From Croceibacterium ferulae (GTDB lineage: Bacteria > Pseudomonadota > Alphaproteobacteria > Sphingomonadales > Sphingomonadaceae): a DNA stretch of 64,000 nucleotides. Location of the stretch: positions 310,001 to 374,000 of the forward strand of contig NZ_QZVQ01000002.1 in the NCBI RefSeq assembly GCF_003660445.1, in the 5' to 3' direction. Positions 38,494-47,321 of the stretch are shown piece by piece. Position 1 is the stretch's first letter; every line of letters begins with the position of its first letter. The notes under the pieces were generated by a model that was not told the origin of the DNA, made no database searches, and saw only the letters and a program-made list of their open reading frames with translations. The position numbers and the translations under genes were made by a program.

Positions 38494-40791
38494 TCAGGCC
38501 CTGATCCGGACCGGCACGCCCTTCGCGGCAGGAGTCTTCGACATCTCGTCATGGTACCATAGCGGCATCAGCGGGTTCAGTTCGGGAAAGTAGCCGGCCA
38601 GCGTACCGGCGGGCAGGTCATAGGGCGTCACCGTCAGCCCGCCGACCTCGCGCACGACATCGTCGCCCGCATCGCCGACCAGCGTCACCTCCTGCCCTTC
38701 CACAAGCCCCAGCCGCTGCATTTCCGCCGGGCTGACCAGCACGATCATGCGCGAGCCCGAGAGGCCGCGCAGCCGGTCCGAATGGCCGTAAATCGTGGTG
38801 TTGAACTGATCGTTGGACCGCAGGGTGACGAGGTGGAAGCGGTGCTCCGCCCGGCCGATGCCGCAGGCGTTGAGGACGGTCGGCGTCGTGAACTCCGCCT
38901 TGCCGCTTTCCGTCTTCCAGATGCGGTCACGTGCGGCATTGCCGCGATAGAAGCCGCCGGCCTGCCACATGCGGGCATTCATGTCGTGAAACTGGTCAGG
39001 ATAAGTGCGGGCGATCAGGTCACGCACCTGGCTGTAATCGGCGGTCCAGCTGTCCCACGGGCAGTTCGGATTGGGATCGAGCGTCGCTTGCGCCAGGCCG
39101 GCGACGATCGCCAGTTCGGACTTCAGCAGCTCGCTTGCCGGAGAGCGCCGCCCTTGCGAGCCATAGATGTGGCTGAAGCTGTCCTCCATGCTGACCGCCT
39201 GCGGCCCACTGGCCTGCATGTCCTCCTCCGACCGGACGAGGCAGGGCAGGATCCACGCGCTCTTGCCCGGCATGCAATGGGTGGTGTTCAGCTTCGTGGC
39301 GATATGGACGGTCAGTTCCATGTCGCGCCAGGCGCCATGGGCGCGCTCATGCTCCGGAATGGCCATTGCCAGATTTCCGCCCAGGCCGATGAAGCCCTTG
39401 TTCTCGCCCGCCAGCAAGGCCTCCACGAAGTCGACGGTGGTGTGCCCGTCCTCCATCGGCGGCTCGAAGCCGAACAGCTCGCGATATTTGTCGTTGGGCG
39501 CCAGTTCCACCTTCTCGGTGATGCCGACGGTGCGCTGGCCCTGCACGTTGGAATGGCCGCGGATCGGATTGCAGCCCGCCCCTTCCCGGCCGATATTTCC
39601 GCGCAGCAGCAGCAGGTTGACCAGCATGCCGATGGTCTGCCCGCCATGCACATGCTGCGTCAGGCCCATGCCATAGATCCCGATCACGCGCTCGGCCGCG
39701 CAATAGACGTCGGCGGCTTCTTCCATTTCGGCGCGGGTCAGGCCGGATTCCTCCTCGATCGCCTCCCAGCCGGTCGCGTCCACCTTGGCCAGGAAATCCT
39801 CCATGCCGTGGGTGTGCTGCTCGATAAAGGAATGGTCCAGCACCGCGCGCTCGCCCGCAGCCTGCGCCTGCCGCTCGCGTTCCAGCACGCGCTTGCACAG
39901 GCCCATGATGGCCGCGATGTCGCCGCCCGGGCGCACCTGCAGGTACATGTGGTTCATCTTCGTCGGCGTGCCCACCGTCATCTGGATCGGGTTCTGCGGA
40001 TCGGTGAATTCGATCAGCCCCTTCTCCTTCAGCGGATTGAAGACGATGATCTTGCAACCACGCTCCACCGCATCCTTCAGCGGGTGCAGGATGCGCGGGG
40101 AGTTGGTGCCGGGATTCTGCCCGAAATAGAAGATCGCGTCACACTTCGACAGATCCTCGAACGTGCAGGTGCCGACCGGCGACCCTGTCACCTTCTTCAG
40201 GCCGACGGAGGTCGTCTCGTGGCACATGTTCGAACTGTCGGGCAGGTTGTTGTGCCCGTACATCCGCGCAAACAGGGCATAGAGATAGGACGGCTCCAGC
40301 GCGGCCTTGCCCGACGCGTAGAAGGTGACCGATTTGGGATCGAGTTCCCGCAGCTTCTGCCCGATGGCGGCAAAGGCCGTGTCCCAGCTGACCGGCAGGT
40401 AGCGGTCGGTATTCGCATCATAACGCAGCGGCTGCGGCAGCCGCCCCTGCATCTCCAGCTCGTAATCGCCCCAATGGCGCAGCTCGCTGACGGTGTGGCT
40501 GGCGAAGAGTTCGGGCGTACAGCGGTCACTCGTCAGATCCCACAGGGTCGCCTTGGCGCCATTCTCGCAGAATTCGAATGCGTGCGGATTGGGCGGCTTC
40601 GCCCAGGCGCAGGAGGTGCACATATAGCCGCCGGGCTTGTTCTGCCGGCTGAGAGTCTCGATCGCGCCCGGGCTGGCGCGTTCCTTCAGCGCAATGCGGG
40701 CGATGCCCTTGAGCGAGCCCCAGCCACCGGTAGAGCCGGTATATTCGCGCGGTGGAACCATGCCGCCCGCACCATTGTCACTGTCCGCCAT
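38494..40791 (-). CDS. FdhF/YdeP-family molybdopterin oxidoreductase
   Basis: 765-residue enzyme of the DMSO-reductase superfamily. It has the YdeP-type CTSCAW near residue 53, the Mo-proximal Cys in SSNMCHETTS, the cofactor segment FGQNPGTNSPR and a C-terminal molybdopterin-binding beta-barrel. It lacks the full N-terminal 4Fe-4S binding pattern of classical formate dehydrogenases. Reaction unknown; YdeP relatives are often called formate-dehydrogenase-like. The ATG at 40791 has GGGAG seven bases upstream. MobA-like and XdhC genes lie beyond the secretion operon on the same strand. Confidence 0.9.
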   Translation of the reverse strand: MADSDNGAGGMVPPREYTGSTGGWGSLKGIARIALKERASPGAIETLSRQNKPGGYMCTSCAWAKPPNPHAFEFCENGAKATLWDLTSDRCTPELFASHTVSELRHWGDYELEMQGRLPQPLRYDANTDRYLPVSWDTAFAAIGQKLRELDPKSVTFYASGKAALEPSYLYALFARMYGHNNLPDSSNMCHETTSVGLKKVTGSPVGTCTFEDLSKCDAIFYFGQNPGTNSPRILHPLKDAVERGCKIIVFNPLKEKGLIEFTDPQNPIQMTVGTPTKMNHMYLQVRPGGDIAAIMGLCKRVLERERQAQAAGERAVLDHSFIEQHTHGMEDFLAKVDATGWEAIEEESGLTRAEMEEAADVYCAAERVIGIYGMGLTQHVHGGQTIGMLVNLLLLRGNIGREGAGCNPIRGHSNVQGQRTVGITEKVELAPNDKYRELFGFEPPMEDGHTTVDFVEALLAGENKGFIGLGGNLAMAIPEHERAHGAWRDMELTVHIATKLNTTHCMPGKSAWILPCLVRSEEDMQASGPQAVSMEDSFSHIYGSQGRRSPASELLKSELAIVAGLAQATLDPNPNCPWDSWTADYSQVRDLIARTYPDQFHDMNARMWQAGGFYRGNAARDRIWKTESGKAEFTTPTVLNACGIGRAEHRFHLVTLRSNDQFNTTIYGHSDRLRGLSGSRMIVLVSPAEMQRLGLVEGQEVTLVGDAGDDVVREVGGLTVTPYDLPAGTLAGYFPELNPLMPLWYHDEMSKTPAAKGVPVRIRA

Positions 40792-40852
40792 CGCCCGCTC
40801 CCGCACACCTGTTCCGTAACAGGAACGCGCGAGCGGGCGATAGTTTCACGGA

Positions 40853-42004
40853 TCAACGTTCGCGCATCGCCTGGTGCGAGGACTTGAGCAGCGGCTTGGT
40901 CAGATATTCGAACACGGTCTGCTCGCCAGTCTTGATGTCGGCGGTGGCGGTCATGCCGGGCTGCAGGTCGATGATCTCGCCCTCGCGCCGGGGCCGCAGG
41001 TTGGAGATGTCGACGTCCAGCGTGACCCGGTAATAGGTGTTCACCGATCCGTCGGCCCCTTCCTCGCTCAGCGTGTCGGGACTGATATAGACCACCTTGC
41101 CATCGGCCGAGCCGTAGATCGTGTAATCATAGGCATCGAAGTTCACCCGGGCTTCCTGCCCGGTGCGGACATAGGCGATGTCGCGCGGGGGCACCTGCGC
41201 CTCCACGATCAGGCGTGCCTCGGTGGGCACGATCTGCAGCACCTCGTCGCCCGGCGCCAGCACGCCGCCGATCGTGGTCAGGCGCACATTCTTGACGATG
41301 CCCGTGGCCGGCGCCACCAGATTGGCCGCCTGCAGCGATCGTTCGCGCTGCGCCAGCTCCTGCTGTGCGGCGACCAGCTCCTCCTCCGTCGAGGTGAATT
41401 CGGTCTGCAGTTCCTGGATATATTGCGAGCGGATGTTGCTCATCTGCCCTTCTGTCTGCACCACCTCACGCTGCATGCGGATGATTTCCGAACGGGCCAC
41501 ATCGCCACTTTCGACCAGCGGCTGGTTCAGTGACAATTCCTCGCGCTGCAGCCGGGCCATGGAGCCGAGCGACTGCAGTTCGGACTGCAGCGCGGCACGG
41601 CGGCGCTGGAACAGCTGGCGCTGGTTCGCCACGAAGTCGGGGAACTGCGAGACGGAGGCCGGGAAGCTGAGCGGACGGTCGAACAGTTCCGCATTGATGC
41701 GGGCCATGCGGCTCTGCAACGCGGCGACTTGCGCGCGTGCCTCCCGGATGCCGGCATCCAGCTTCACGCGGTCCAGCTCCACCAGCAGGTCGCCCTTCTG
41801 CACCCGGTCGCCTTCGCGCACATTGATGGCGGAGATCGGTCCGCCTTCCTCGCTCTGCACGATCTGCACGCGGCCGAAGGGGATGACCTTGCCCGGGGCG
41901 CGGGTCACCTGGTCCAGCGTCGCCCAGTTGGCCCAGACGATGAAGCCGATCAGCGCGACCGCGATGGTGATGATGATCCAGTAGGACGGGCGCATGCGCG
42001 TCAC
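40853..42004 (-). CDS. HlyD-family periplasmic adaptor of a type I secretion system
   Basis: 383 residues: one N-terminal transmembrane helix (IIITIAVALIGFIVWANWATL), lipoyl/barrel halves (GKVIPFGRVQIVQSEEGGPI and APATGIVKNVRL) around a long coiled-coil hairpin. GTG at 42004 overlaps the ABC-transporter stop (GTGA). It bridges the ABC exporter and the TolC-like channel. Last gene of the operon. Confidence 0.92.
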   Translation of the reverse strand: MTRMRPSYWIIITIAVALIGFIVWANWATLDQVTRAPGKVIPFGRVQIVQSEEGGPISAINVREGDRVQKGDLLVELDRVKLDAGIREARAQVAALQSRMARINAELFDRPLSFPASVSQFPDFVANQRQLFQRRRAALQSELQSLGSMARLQREELSLNQPLVESGDVARSEIIRMQREVVQTEGQMSNIRSQYIQELQTEFTSTEEELVAAQQELAQRERSLQAANLVAPATGIVKNVRLTTIGGVLAPGDEVLQIVPTEARLIVEAQVPPRDIAYVRTGQEARVNFDAYDYTIYGSADGKVVYISPDTLSEEGADGSVNTYYRVTLDVDISNLRPRREGEIIDLQPGMTATADIKTGEQTVFEYLTKPLLKSSHQAMRER

Positions 42005-44202
42005 GATGCGTTCTCCTCGTCCGCCGCTTGAACGGGCGGAGGCGTGTCGGTGTCCGCCGGGCCGGCAGGCGGGCGCTTGATGGTGGTGGTCACGCCGCCT
42101 TCCGGCGGGGCGACCGGCCGCGGCGGCTGGCCCGGAGCCTGGCCCTGCGGCCGGCGGGGCGGCGCCAGTTCGCCGATGATGTCCTTGGCCGCGCCGTCAC
42201 GGATGATCCGCCCTTCGCGCATCACGATGATGCGGTTGAAGCGGGGCAGCAGCTGCAGCTTGTGCGTGACGATCACCAGGATGTCCTCGGCCGCGAGCTG
42301 CCGGTCGATCGCGTCCAGCGCGGCGCCTTCGGTCACCTGGTCCAGAGCTGCACTGGGTTCGTCCAGCAGGTAGACGGACGGCGCGGCATGCAGCAGGCGG
42401 TTGATGCCCACCAGGCTGCGCTGTCCGCCCGACAGGCCGCGACCGCCTTCCTGTATCTGCATGGCGAGGCCGTTGGGGTGGGAGGCGATCATCACCTCCA
42501 GCCGGGTGGCCTTGGCCGTTTCCATGATGGCGGCATCGCTCACCTCGCCCAGACCCATGACGAGGTTGTCGCGCAGCGATCCATTGATCATGCGCGAATC
42601 CTGCGGGAGGTAGCCGATGTGCCGGCGCACGACCTCTTCCGCCACCTGATTCAGGTCCAGCCCGCCGATCAGCGCGGTTCCGGTCTGCGGGGCATAGAGC
42701 CCGGTCAGCAGCTTCAGCAGGGTCGACTTGCCCGATCCGATGCCGCCGACGATGGCGATCCGGTCGCCCGGCGAGATCACCAGTCGGTCGATCTGCACAG
42801 CCTGTCGTCCGCCGGCATAGGTGAAGCCGGCATCGGTCAGCATGATCGGCCCGGACAGATGATCGGGCCGCAGCGCGCCGGAGGATGTCGCAGGATCGAG
42901 CGGCAGCTGCAGGATGCCGTCCAGCGCCCGCAGGGAGGATTTGGCATAGCTCCATTGCACGATCAGCGTCGGCAGCTGCGCGACCAGCGGGCCGTTGATC
43001 CGCCCGGCGATGATGGAACAGGCCAGCAGCGCGCCGGTGGTGATCATGCCCTGCGCGGCCATCCACGCGCCCCAGCCCATGATCAGGACATAGGACAGCT
43101 GCTGCAGCGTGGAGAACAGCGTGCTCGACACGGCGGAGGCCCGCTTCACGGGATCCTCGTAATGGTGGACCTCGCGGATCAGCGCGTTCCAGCGGCCCAT
43201 CATGAACCAGGTGCCGCGATTGGCCTTCACCATCTCGGCCGCGTCCAGCGATTCCACCAGCATGCCGTTCTTGCGGTTGCCGCTGACCTGCGCCTTGTCC
43301 GCCCCGGTGCGGATCACCCGCGACAGGATCAGCGCCATGGCGATGGCGATCGGCAGGCTGGCGATCGGCACCACGGCCAGCCAGCCGCCGATCATGGCGA
43401 TGACGACGATGAAGAACAGCGCAAAGGGCAGGTCCGCCAGCAGGAACAGGGAGCCGGAGGACATCACCTGGCGGATCTGTTCCTGTCCGCGCAGCTGCGA
43501 TGCCAGCGTGCCGATCCCCGGCGGGCGCGCATCCAGCCGGATCGCCTGGGCGCGGGCGAAGAAGAACTCGCTCACCTCCGCATCGATCGAGTTGGCTTCC
43601 TTCTCCACCAGCACGGCGCGCAAGGCCCGCAGGGCCAGGTCGAGACCCAGCGCGAACACCACGCCCGCAGTCAGCACATACAGCGTATCGAAACTGCCGA
43701 GCGGGATCACCCGGTCATACAGCTGCATGGAATAAAGCGAGGTCGCCAGCGTCAGGATGTTCGCGAACACGGTGGCGACGCCCGCCATCACCAGCGCGCC
43801 GCGCCGGCGGCCGATCGCCCGTTTGAACACATCGATCGCCTTCTCGCCCCCGCCCGACAGCGGATCGGGCAGGCGCATGCGATAAAAGCGCTGGTCAGGG
43901 TCGAAGGCCAGCAGCCCGCGCTCGCCCGCCAGCAGCATGGCATCCGGGCTGTCCCATTGCCGCACCACGGACCAGCCGCTGCCGGCATCATAGACGAGCA
44001 GCGGGAACTGGTCGGGCCGCGGCCGTCCTTCGATGCGGGTGGGATAGGGCCAGCCGAGCACGCCGCACAGGCCGGCGAGCGCATCCGCGTCCTCCGCCAG
44101 CTCGTAATCGCCCAGCTCCGCGCTCCATTGCGGAGACAGCGGTGCGCCGGACGCGCGGGCGTAGGTCTCGATCGCCCGGATTATGCTGCCCTGCCCGCTC
44201 AT
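42001..44202 (-). CDS. Type I secretion ABC transporter (LapB-like)
   Basis: 733 residues: an N-terminal C39-like domain lacking the peptidase Cys-His pair (residues 1-120), a six-helix transmembrane domain and a nucleotide-binding domain. The ATPase motifs are Walker A GGIGSGKST (about 485-492), signature LSGGQR and Walker B VYLLDEPSAALD. The degenerate N-domain is typical of exporters of RTX proteins and LapA-type adhesins. The C-terminal 70 residues are Pro-rich. ATGA overlap with the TolC gene upstream and GTGA with HlyD downstream. No RTX substrate is in the window. Confidence 0.93.
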   Translation of the reverse strand: MSGQGSIIRAIETYARASGAPLSPQWSAELGDYELAEDADALAGLCGVLGWPYPTRIEGRPRPDQFPLLVYDAGSGWSVVRQWDSPDAMLLAGERGLLAFDPDQRFYRMRLPDPLSGGGEKAIDVFKRAIGRRRGALVMAGVATVFANILTLATSLYSMQLYDRVIPLGSFDTLYVLTAGVVFALGLDLALRALRAVLVEKEANSIDAEVSEFFFARAQAIRLDARPPGIGTLASQLRGQEQIRQVMSSGSLFLLADLPFALFFIVVIAMIGGWLAVVPIASLPIAIAMALILSRVIRTGADKAQVSGNRKNGMLVESLDAAEMVKANRGTWFMMGRWNALIREVHHYEDPVKRASAVSSTLFSTLQQLSYVLIMGWGAWMAAQGMITTGALLACSIIAGRINGPLVAQLPTLIVQWSYAKSSLRALDGILQLPLDPATSSGALRPDHLSGPIMLTDAGFTYAGGRQAVQIDRLVISPGDRIAIVGGIGSGKSTLLKLLTGLYAPQTGTALIGGLDLNQVAEEVVRRHIGYLPQDSRMINGSLRDNLVMGLGEVSDAAIMETAKATRLEVMIASHPNGLAMQIQEGGRGLSGGQRSLVGINRLLHAAPSVYLLDEPSAALDQVTEGAALDAIDRQLAAEDILVIVTHKLQLLPRFNRIIVMREGRIIRDGAAKDIIGELAPPRRPQGQAPGQPPRPVAPPEGGVTTTIKRPPAGPADTDTPPPVQAADEENAS

Positions 44203-45521
44203 TCTGTGCCCCCTGTCGGCATTGGTTCCCAGCGGCAGGAGAAGGCCAGGATGCGCGCGGCGGAGGCGGCGGTCGTGACCCGCGCCTCACTTTCCGACAG
44301 GCGCGCATTGGCGGCTTCCCGCACGGCGTTCATCACATCCAGCCAACTGCGCCGGCCGGCAATGAACTGCCGCTGGTAGGATTCGATCAGTTCGGCCGAA
44401 GTATCGGCGGCCAGGGTGCCGGCCTCGATCCGGGCTTCCGCCGCCTGCAATTGCACGTAATCGGTCTGCAATTGCTCCCGCAGCTCCCGTTCGGCCTGGC
44501 CGAATTCGGCATAGGCGCGCGTGATCCGCGCTTCCGCGCTGTCGATCGCGGAGAGGCGCGACAGGCCGCTGCCCGTCTCCGCTCGCAAGACCAGTGCGGC
44601 GCGAGCGCCGGTGATCTCGTTCTGCGACAATTGCAGCAGCACCTGCGGCAGCAGCTCGCCCCGCGCCACCCTGCGGCGGGCCTCCGCCACATCGACCTGG
44701 CTCAGCAGCGCCTGCAGCGTGGGGCTGCATTGCAGCCCTTCCGCCACCGCCTGCTCGACCGGCGGCAGGTCCGCCAGCCTGACCGGCAGGGGCATGACCG
44801 GCTCTATCGGCACACCGCCCGTCAGCTGTAGCAGCCGCGTGCGGGACCGGGCCTGCAGTTCCTGCGCCGAGGCCAGTTCCAGCTCGATCTGGGCGACCCG
44901 CGACCGGGCGAGCGTCAGGTCCACCTGGGGGGAGACCTCCTGCGCGACGCGCCGTTCGATGGAGCCGACCAGGATGCGATGCTGTTCCAGGCTGTCGGTC
45001 AGCACACCGATCCGCTCCGCGCCCAGCACCTGCTGGTAATAGGCGGTGGCGACATCGACGGTGATCTGACGGGAAGCCTCGCCGATGCGCTGCCGCCCTG
45101 CGCGGGCGGACGCGGCGGCGCTCTCGATCTCGCCGTCGATCGACCCGCCCGACCACAGCGGTTGTTCGGCCACGATGTTGGCGGTCAGCCCGTCCCGATC
45201 GGCGAAGTTGCTGCCCTTGGTGGCAGCGAGTGCCTCCACGCCCAGATTGGGGTAGCGCAGCCAGCGGGCCCCACGCAGCTCCGCATCCAGGGCTTCGCTT
45301 TCGGCTTCAGCCGCGTTGACAATGGGGTGCGTGGTGACGGCCAGCGTCGCCGCGCGGTCCAGCTCGGTCGGGATGGTGACCGGGGGCGGAAGATGTCGGG
45401 GGCCGATGTCGGCAGCGGGCGGGCCGTAGACCTCCTGCGCGCGGACATGCGGCGCCGCAACGCCGGCCAGGAGAAGCGCGGCATGGATCGGCAGCGGCAA
45501 TCGGCGAATAGCGTGCAGCAT
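44199..45521 (-). CDS. TolC-family outer-membrane channel of the type I system
   Basis: 440 residues with a signal peptide (ending HVRAQ) and the two repeated outer-membrane efflux halves, seen in coiled segments such as ITVDVATAYYQQVLGAERIGVLTDSLEQ and the second-half DVMNAVREAANARL. It provides the outer-membrane exit for the ABC/HlyD pair it is coupled to (ATGA overlap at 44199-44202). The start could be ATG 45521 or TTG 45527; no clear ribosome site is seen for either. Confidence 0.9.
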   Translation of the reverse strand: MLHAIRRLPLPIHAALLLAGVAAPHVRAQEVYGPPAADIGPRHLPPPVTIPTELDRAATLAVTTHPIVNAAEAESEALDAELRGARWLRYPNLGVEALAATKGSNFADRDGLTANIVAEQPLWSGGSIDGEIESAAASARAGRQRIGEASRQITVDVATAYYQQVLGAERIGVLTDSLEQHRILVGSIERRVAQEVSPQVDLTLARSRVAQIELELASAQELQARSRTRLLQLTGGVPIEPVMPLPVRLADLPPVEQAVAEGLQCSPTLQALLSQVDVAEARRRVARGELLPQVLLQLSQNEITGARAALVLRAETGSGLSRLSAIDSAEARITRAYAEFGQAERELREQLQTDYVQLQAAEARIEAGTLAADTSAELIESYQRQFIAGRRSWLDVMNAVREAANARLSESEARVTTAASAARILAFSCRWEPMPTGGTE

Positions 45522-45541
45522 GAACAATTGCTTCAGGCAGA

Positions 45542-45566
45542 CGATCGGCGGTGATCCCGCCGATCG
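45542..45566 (-). promoter_or_regulatory. 10-bp perfect hairpin in the tolC leader
   Basis: CGATCGGCGG and CCGCCGATCG flank a 5-nt loop, about 15 bases before the tolC start and 130 bases after the MobA-like stop, both on the minus strand. It could terminate the XdhC-MobA transcript or act as an attenuator in the secretion-operon leader. Confidence 0.45.
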
Positions 45567-45694
45567 CGAAAACGGTCAGCCGCCCAGACCCCCCATGGAC
45601 CGTGAGCCAGAATGCTAGTTATAGATGCTGTCGATATGCGCTGCGGCAACCGCCGTCAAACAGGATCGCCACCCGGCAACTGCGCATTCCGGCG

Positions 45695-46276
45695 TTAAGG
45701 ACGGATTTGCAACAGCATGGCCGCTTGCCGCAGGCCTGCAGGATCATCGACGTCCAGCAGCGCGGCCGGCGGGGCCGTTACCAGCGACAGGTCCGGCACC
45801 GCGCGCAGCAGCCCGGCGGCGCCCCGGTCGCCGGCAAATTTGTCGAGTTGCGCAAAGGTGCTGGCCGGCAGCAGCGCAGGCACGCCCGGCCGGCCGGGTG
45901 CATGTTCGATCGCGGCCGGCGCCGGCGATGCCAGCAGCCGGCATAGCAGGCTTGCGTCGATCAGCGGCATGTCGGCCAGCAACACCAGCAGCTGCGTCGC
46001 CCCGTCGGCCGCGGCAGCTTGCGCGGCGCAGGCCAGCGACGTGCCCAGGCCACGCTCCGCCGCCCGGTTGGTGACCAGCGGCCAGCCGGACTCGCGGGCG
46101 AAGATCGGGGCTTCAGGGGGCACGACGATGATCGCGCGACCGACCCCCGCCTGCTCCACGGCCCGCACGGCCCAGCTGCCCAGACGCCGCCCGGCGCAGG
46201 GCGCGTCCAGCTTTCCGCCGCCGAACCGGCGCGCCTGCCCGGCGGCCAGCATCGCCGCCAGCACACGCTCAGCCAT
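45695..46276 (-). CDS. MobA-like nucleotidyltransferase (MocA type)
   Basis: 193-residue NTP-transferase, probably a molybdenum cofactor cytidylyl- or guanylyltransferase. N-terminal LAAGQARRFGGGK (LAAGxSxRxGxxK type) and LLADMPLID metal-binding segment are clear. It follows xdhC with 5 bp between, fitting a role in cofactor loading of a xanthine-dehydrogenase-type or other molybdoenzyme; the FdhF-like gene is about 5 kb downstream on the same strand. Confidence 0.87.
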   Translation of the reverse strand: MAERVLAAMLAAGQARRFGGGKLDAPCAGRRLGSWAVRAVEQAGVGRAIIVVPPEAPIFARESGWPLVTNRAAERGLGTSLACAAQAAAADGATQLLVLLADMPLIDASLLCRLLASPAPAAIEHAPGRPGVPALLPASTFAQLDKFAGDRGAAGLLRAVPDLSLVTAPPAALLDVDDPAGLRQAAMLLQIRP

Positions 46277-46281
46277 GTTGG

Positions 46282-47175
46282 TCAGCCATGCGGGTGCAGC
46301 TGTTCGTATCGGCCCACGATCTCCGACAGCACGGACAGCGCCAGGACCAGCGGCTCGCGGGTGCGGGGGATCAGGCCTATGGGGCTGGTGATCCGGGCCA
46401 GATCATCGGCGCCGAAGCCGTCGCCCGCCAGCTGTTCCAGCCGCTGGGCACGGGTGCGGGCACCACCTTGCGCGCCGATCAGGAAGGCCGGCGTGCCCAG
46501 TGCCCAGTGCAGCAGCGGGCGTTCCCATTCATGATCGTGGTACAGCAGCACGATCGCGGTCCAGGGATCGACCGGGTGCCCCGCCGGCGCCTCGCCCAGC
46601 GCCATGTCGCGCCCGGGCAGTTCCGCAGCGATTCCGGCCGAGGCGGCAAGATGCAGCAACGCCGCCTGTTCCGGCCCTTCCCCGAACACCAGCAATCGCA
46701 GTGGCGGAATATAGCGACGCAGGGGAAGTTCCCCCGCCACATGCGGCAGCGCCAGGGTCGCAGCCCGGCGGCTGTCCAGGGCGGCAACCGCCTGCCGACA
46801 GGCATCGCGGTCTGGCGCGGGATCGATCAGCACATCGATCCCGCTGCCGCAGGGCAGGCGGAAGTCGATATGGGCGGACCCGGCGCCGAAGCGGCGCACC
46901 ACGGGGGCGCCCGCCCCACCTGATTGCCGCAGCTCGCTCGCCAGCTGCTGTTCCAGGCAGCCATCGGCCAGGCTGCCGGCCATCTCGCCCGCGGCGGTCA
47001 CGGCCAGTTGAGCGCCCAGCCGGCGCGAATAGCTGCCATCGATACCGACGATCGTGCACAGGCCCGTCCCCGGCTGGCAGGCGGCCCGCAAGGCGGCCCG
47101 ATCGTCGTGGGATGCGGGCGCCGCGGCATCGCTGGAATGAAATTCTGTCACCGCAAGGAAGTAGCGGCGCGACAC
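46282..47175 (-). CDS. xdhC: XdhC-family molybdenum cofactor insertion protein
   Basis: 297 residues with an N-terminal XdhC/CoxI domain (GTGLCTIVGIDGSYSRRLGAQLAV; GSLADGCLEQQL) and a C-terminal Rossmann-like domain (LLVFGEGPEQAALLHLA). Homologues bind and protect sulfurated Moco and deliver it to apoenzyme. Starts GTG 47175 or GTG 47151 are both possible. It is upstream of the MobA-like gene in a two-gene unit. No xanthine dehydrogenase gene is in the window, so the recipient could be elsewhere. Confidence 0.88.
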   Translation of the reverse strand: MSRRYFLAVTEFHSSDAAAPASHDDRAALRAACQPGTGLCTIVGIDGSYSRRLGAQLAVTAAGEMAGSLADGCLEQQLASELRQSGGAGAPVVRRFGAGSAHIDFRLPCGSGIDVLIDPAPDRDACRQAVAALDSRRAATLALPHVAGELPLRRYIPPLRLLVFGEGPEQAALLHLAASAGIAAELPGRDMALGEAPAGHPVDPWTAIVLLYHDHEWERPLLHWALGTPAFLIGAQGGARTRAQRLEQLAGDGFGADDLARITSPIGLIPRTREPLVLALSVLSEIVGRYEQLHPHG

Positions 47176-47321
47176 CCGCTTTTGAAGATGCGGCCGCGCA
47201 GGACAGGTGCCGGCGCAGGAGCTTCAGCTTGTCCAAGGGTGTGTCGGCTGGGCACACAAGTTGCGATGTGATAGTGCGCCGCCGCCGTAGCCTAGACCGG
47301 CTTCAACAAGGGGCACACACC

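Noticed and set aside
38782-40887. 701-codon open frame opposite the molybdoenzyme
   Set aside because: Antisense to a recognisable oxidoreductase; no domains.
42028-44379. 783-codon open frame opposite the ABC transporter
   Set aside because: The transporter on minus has all ATPase motifs; the antisense frame is a composition shadow.
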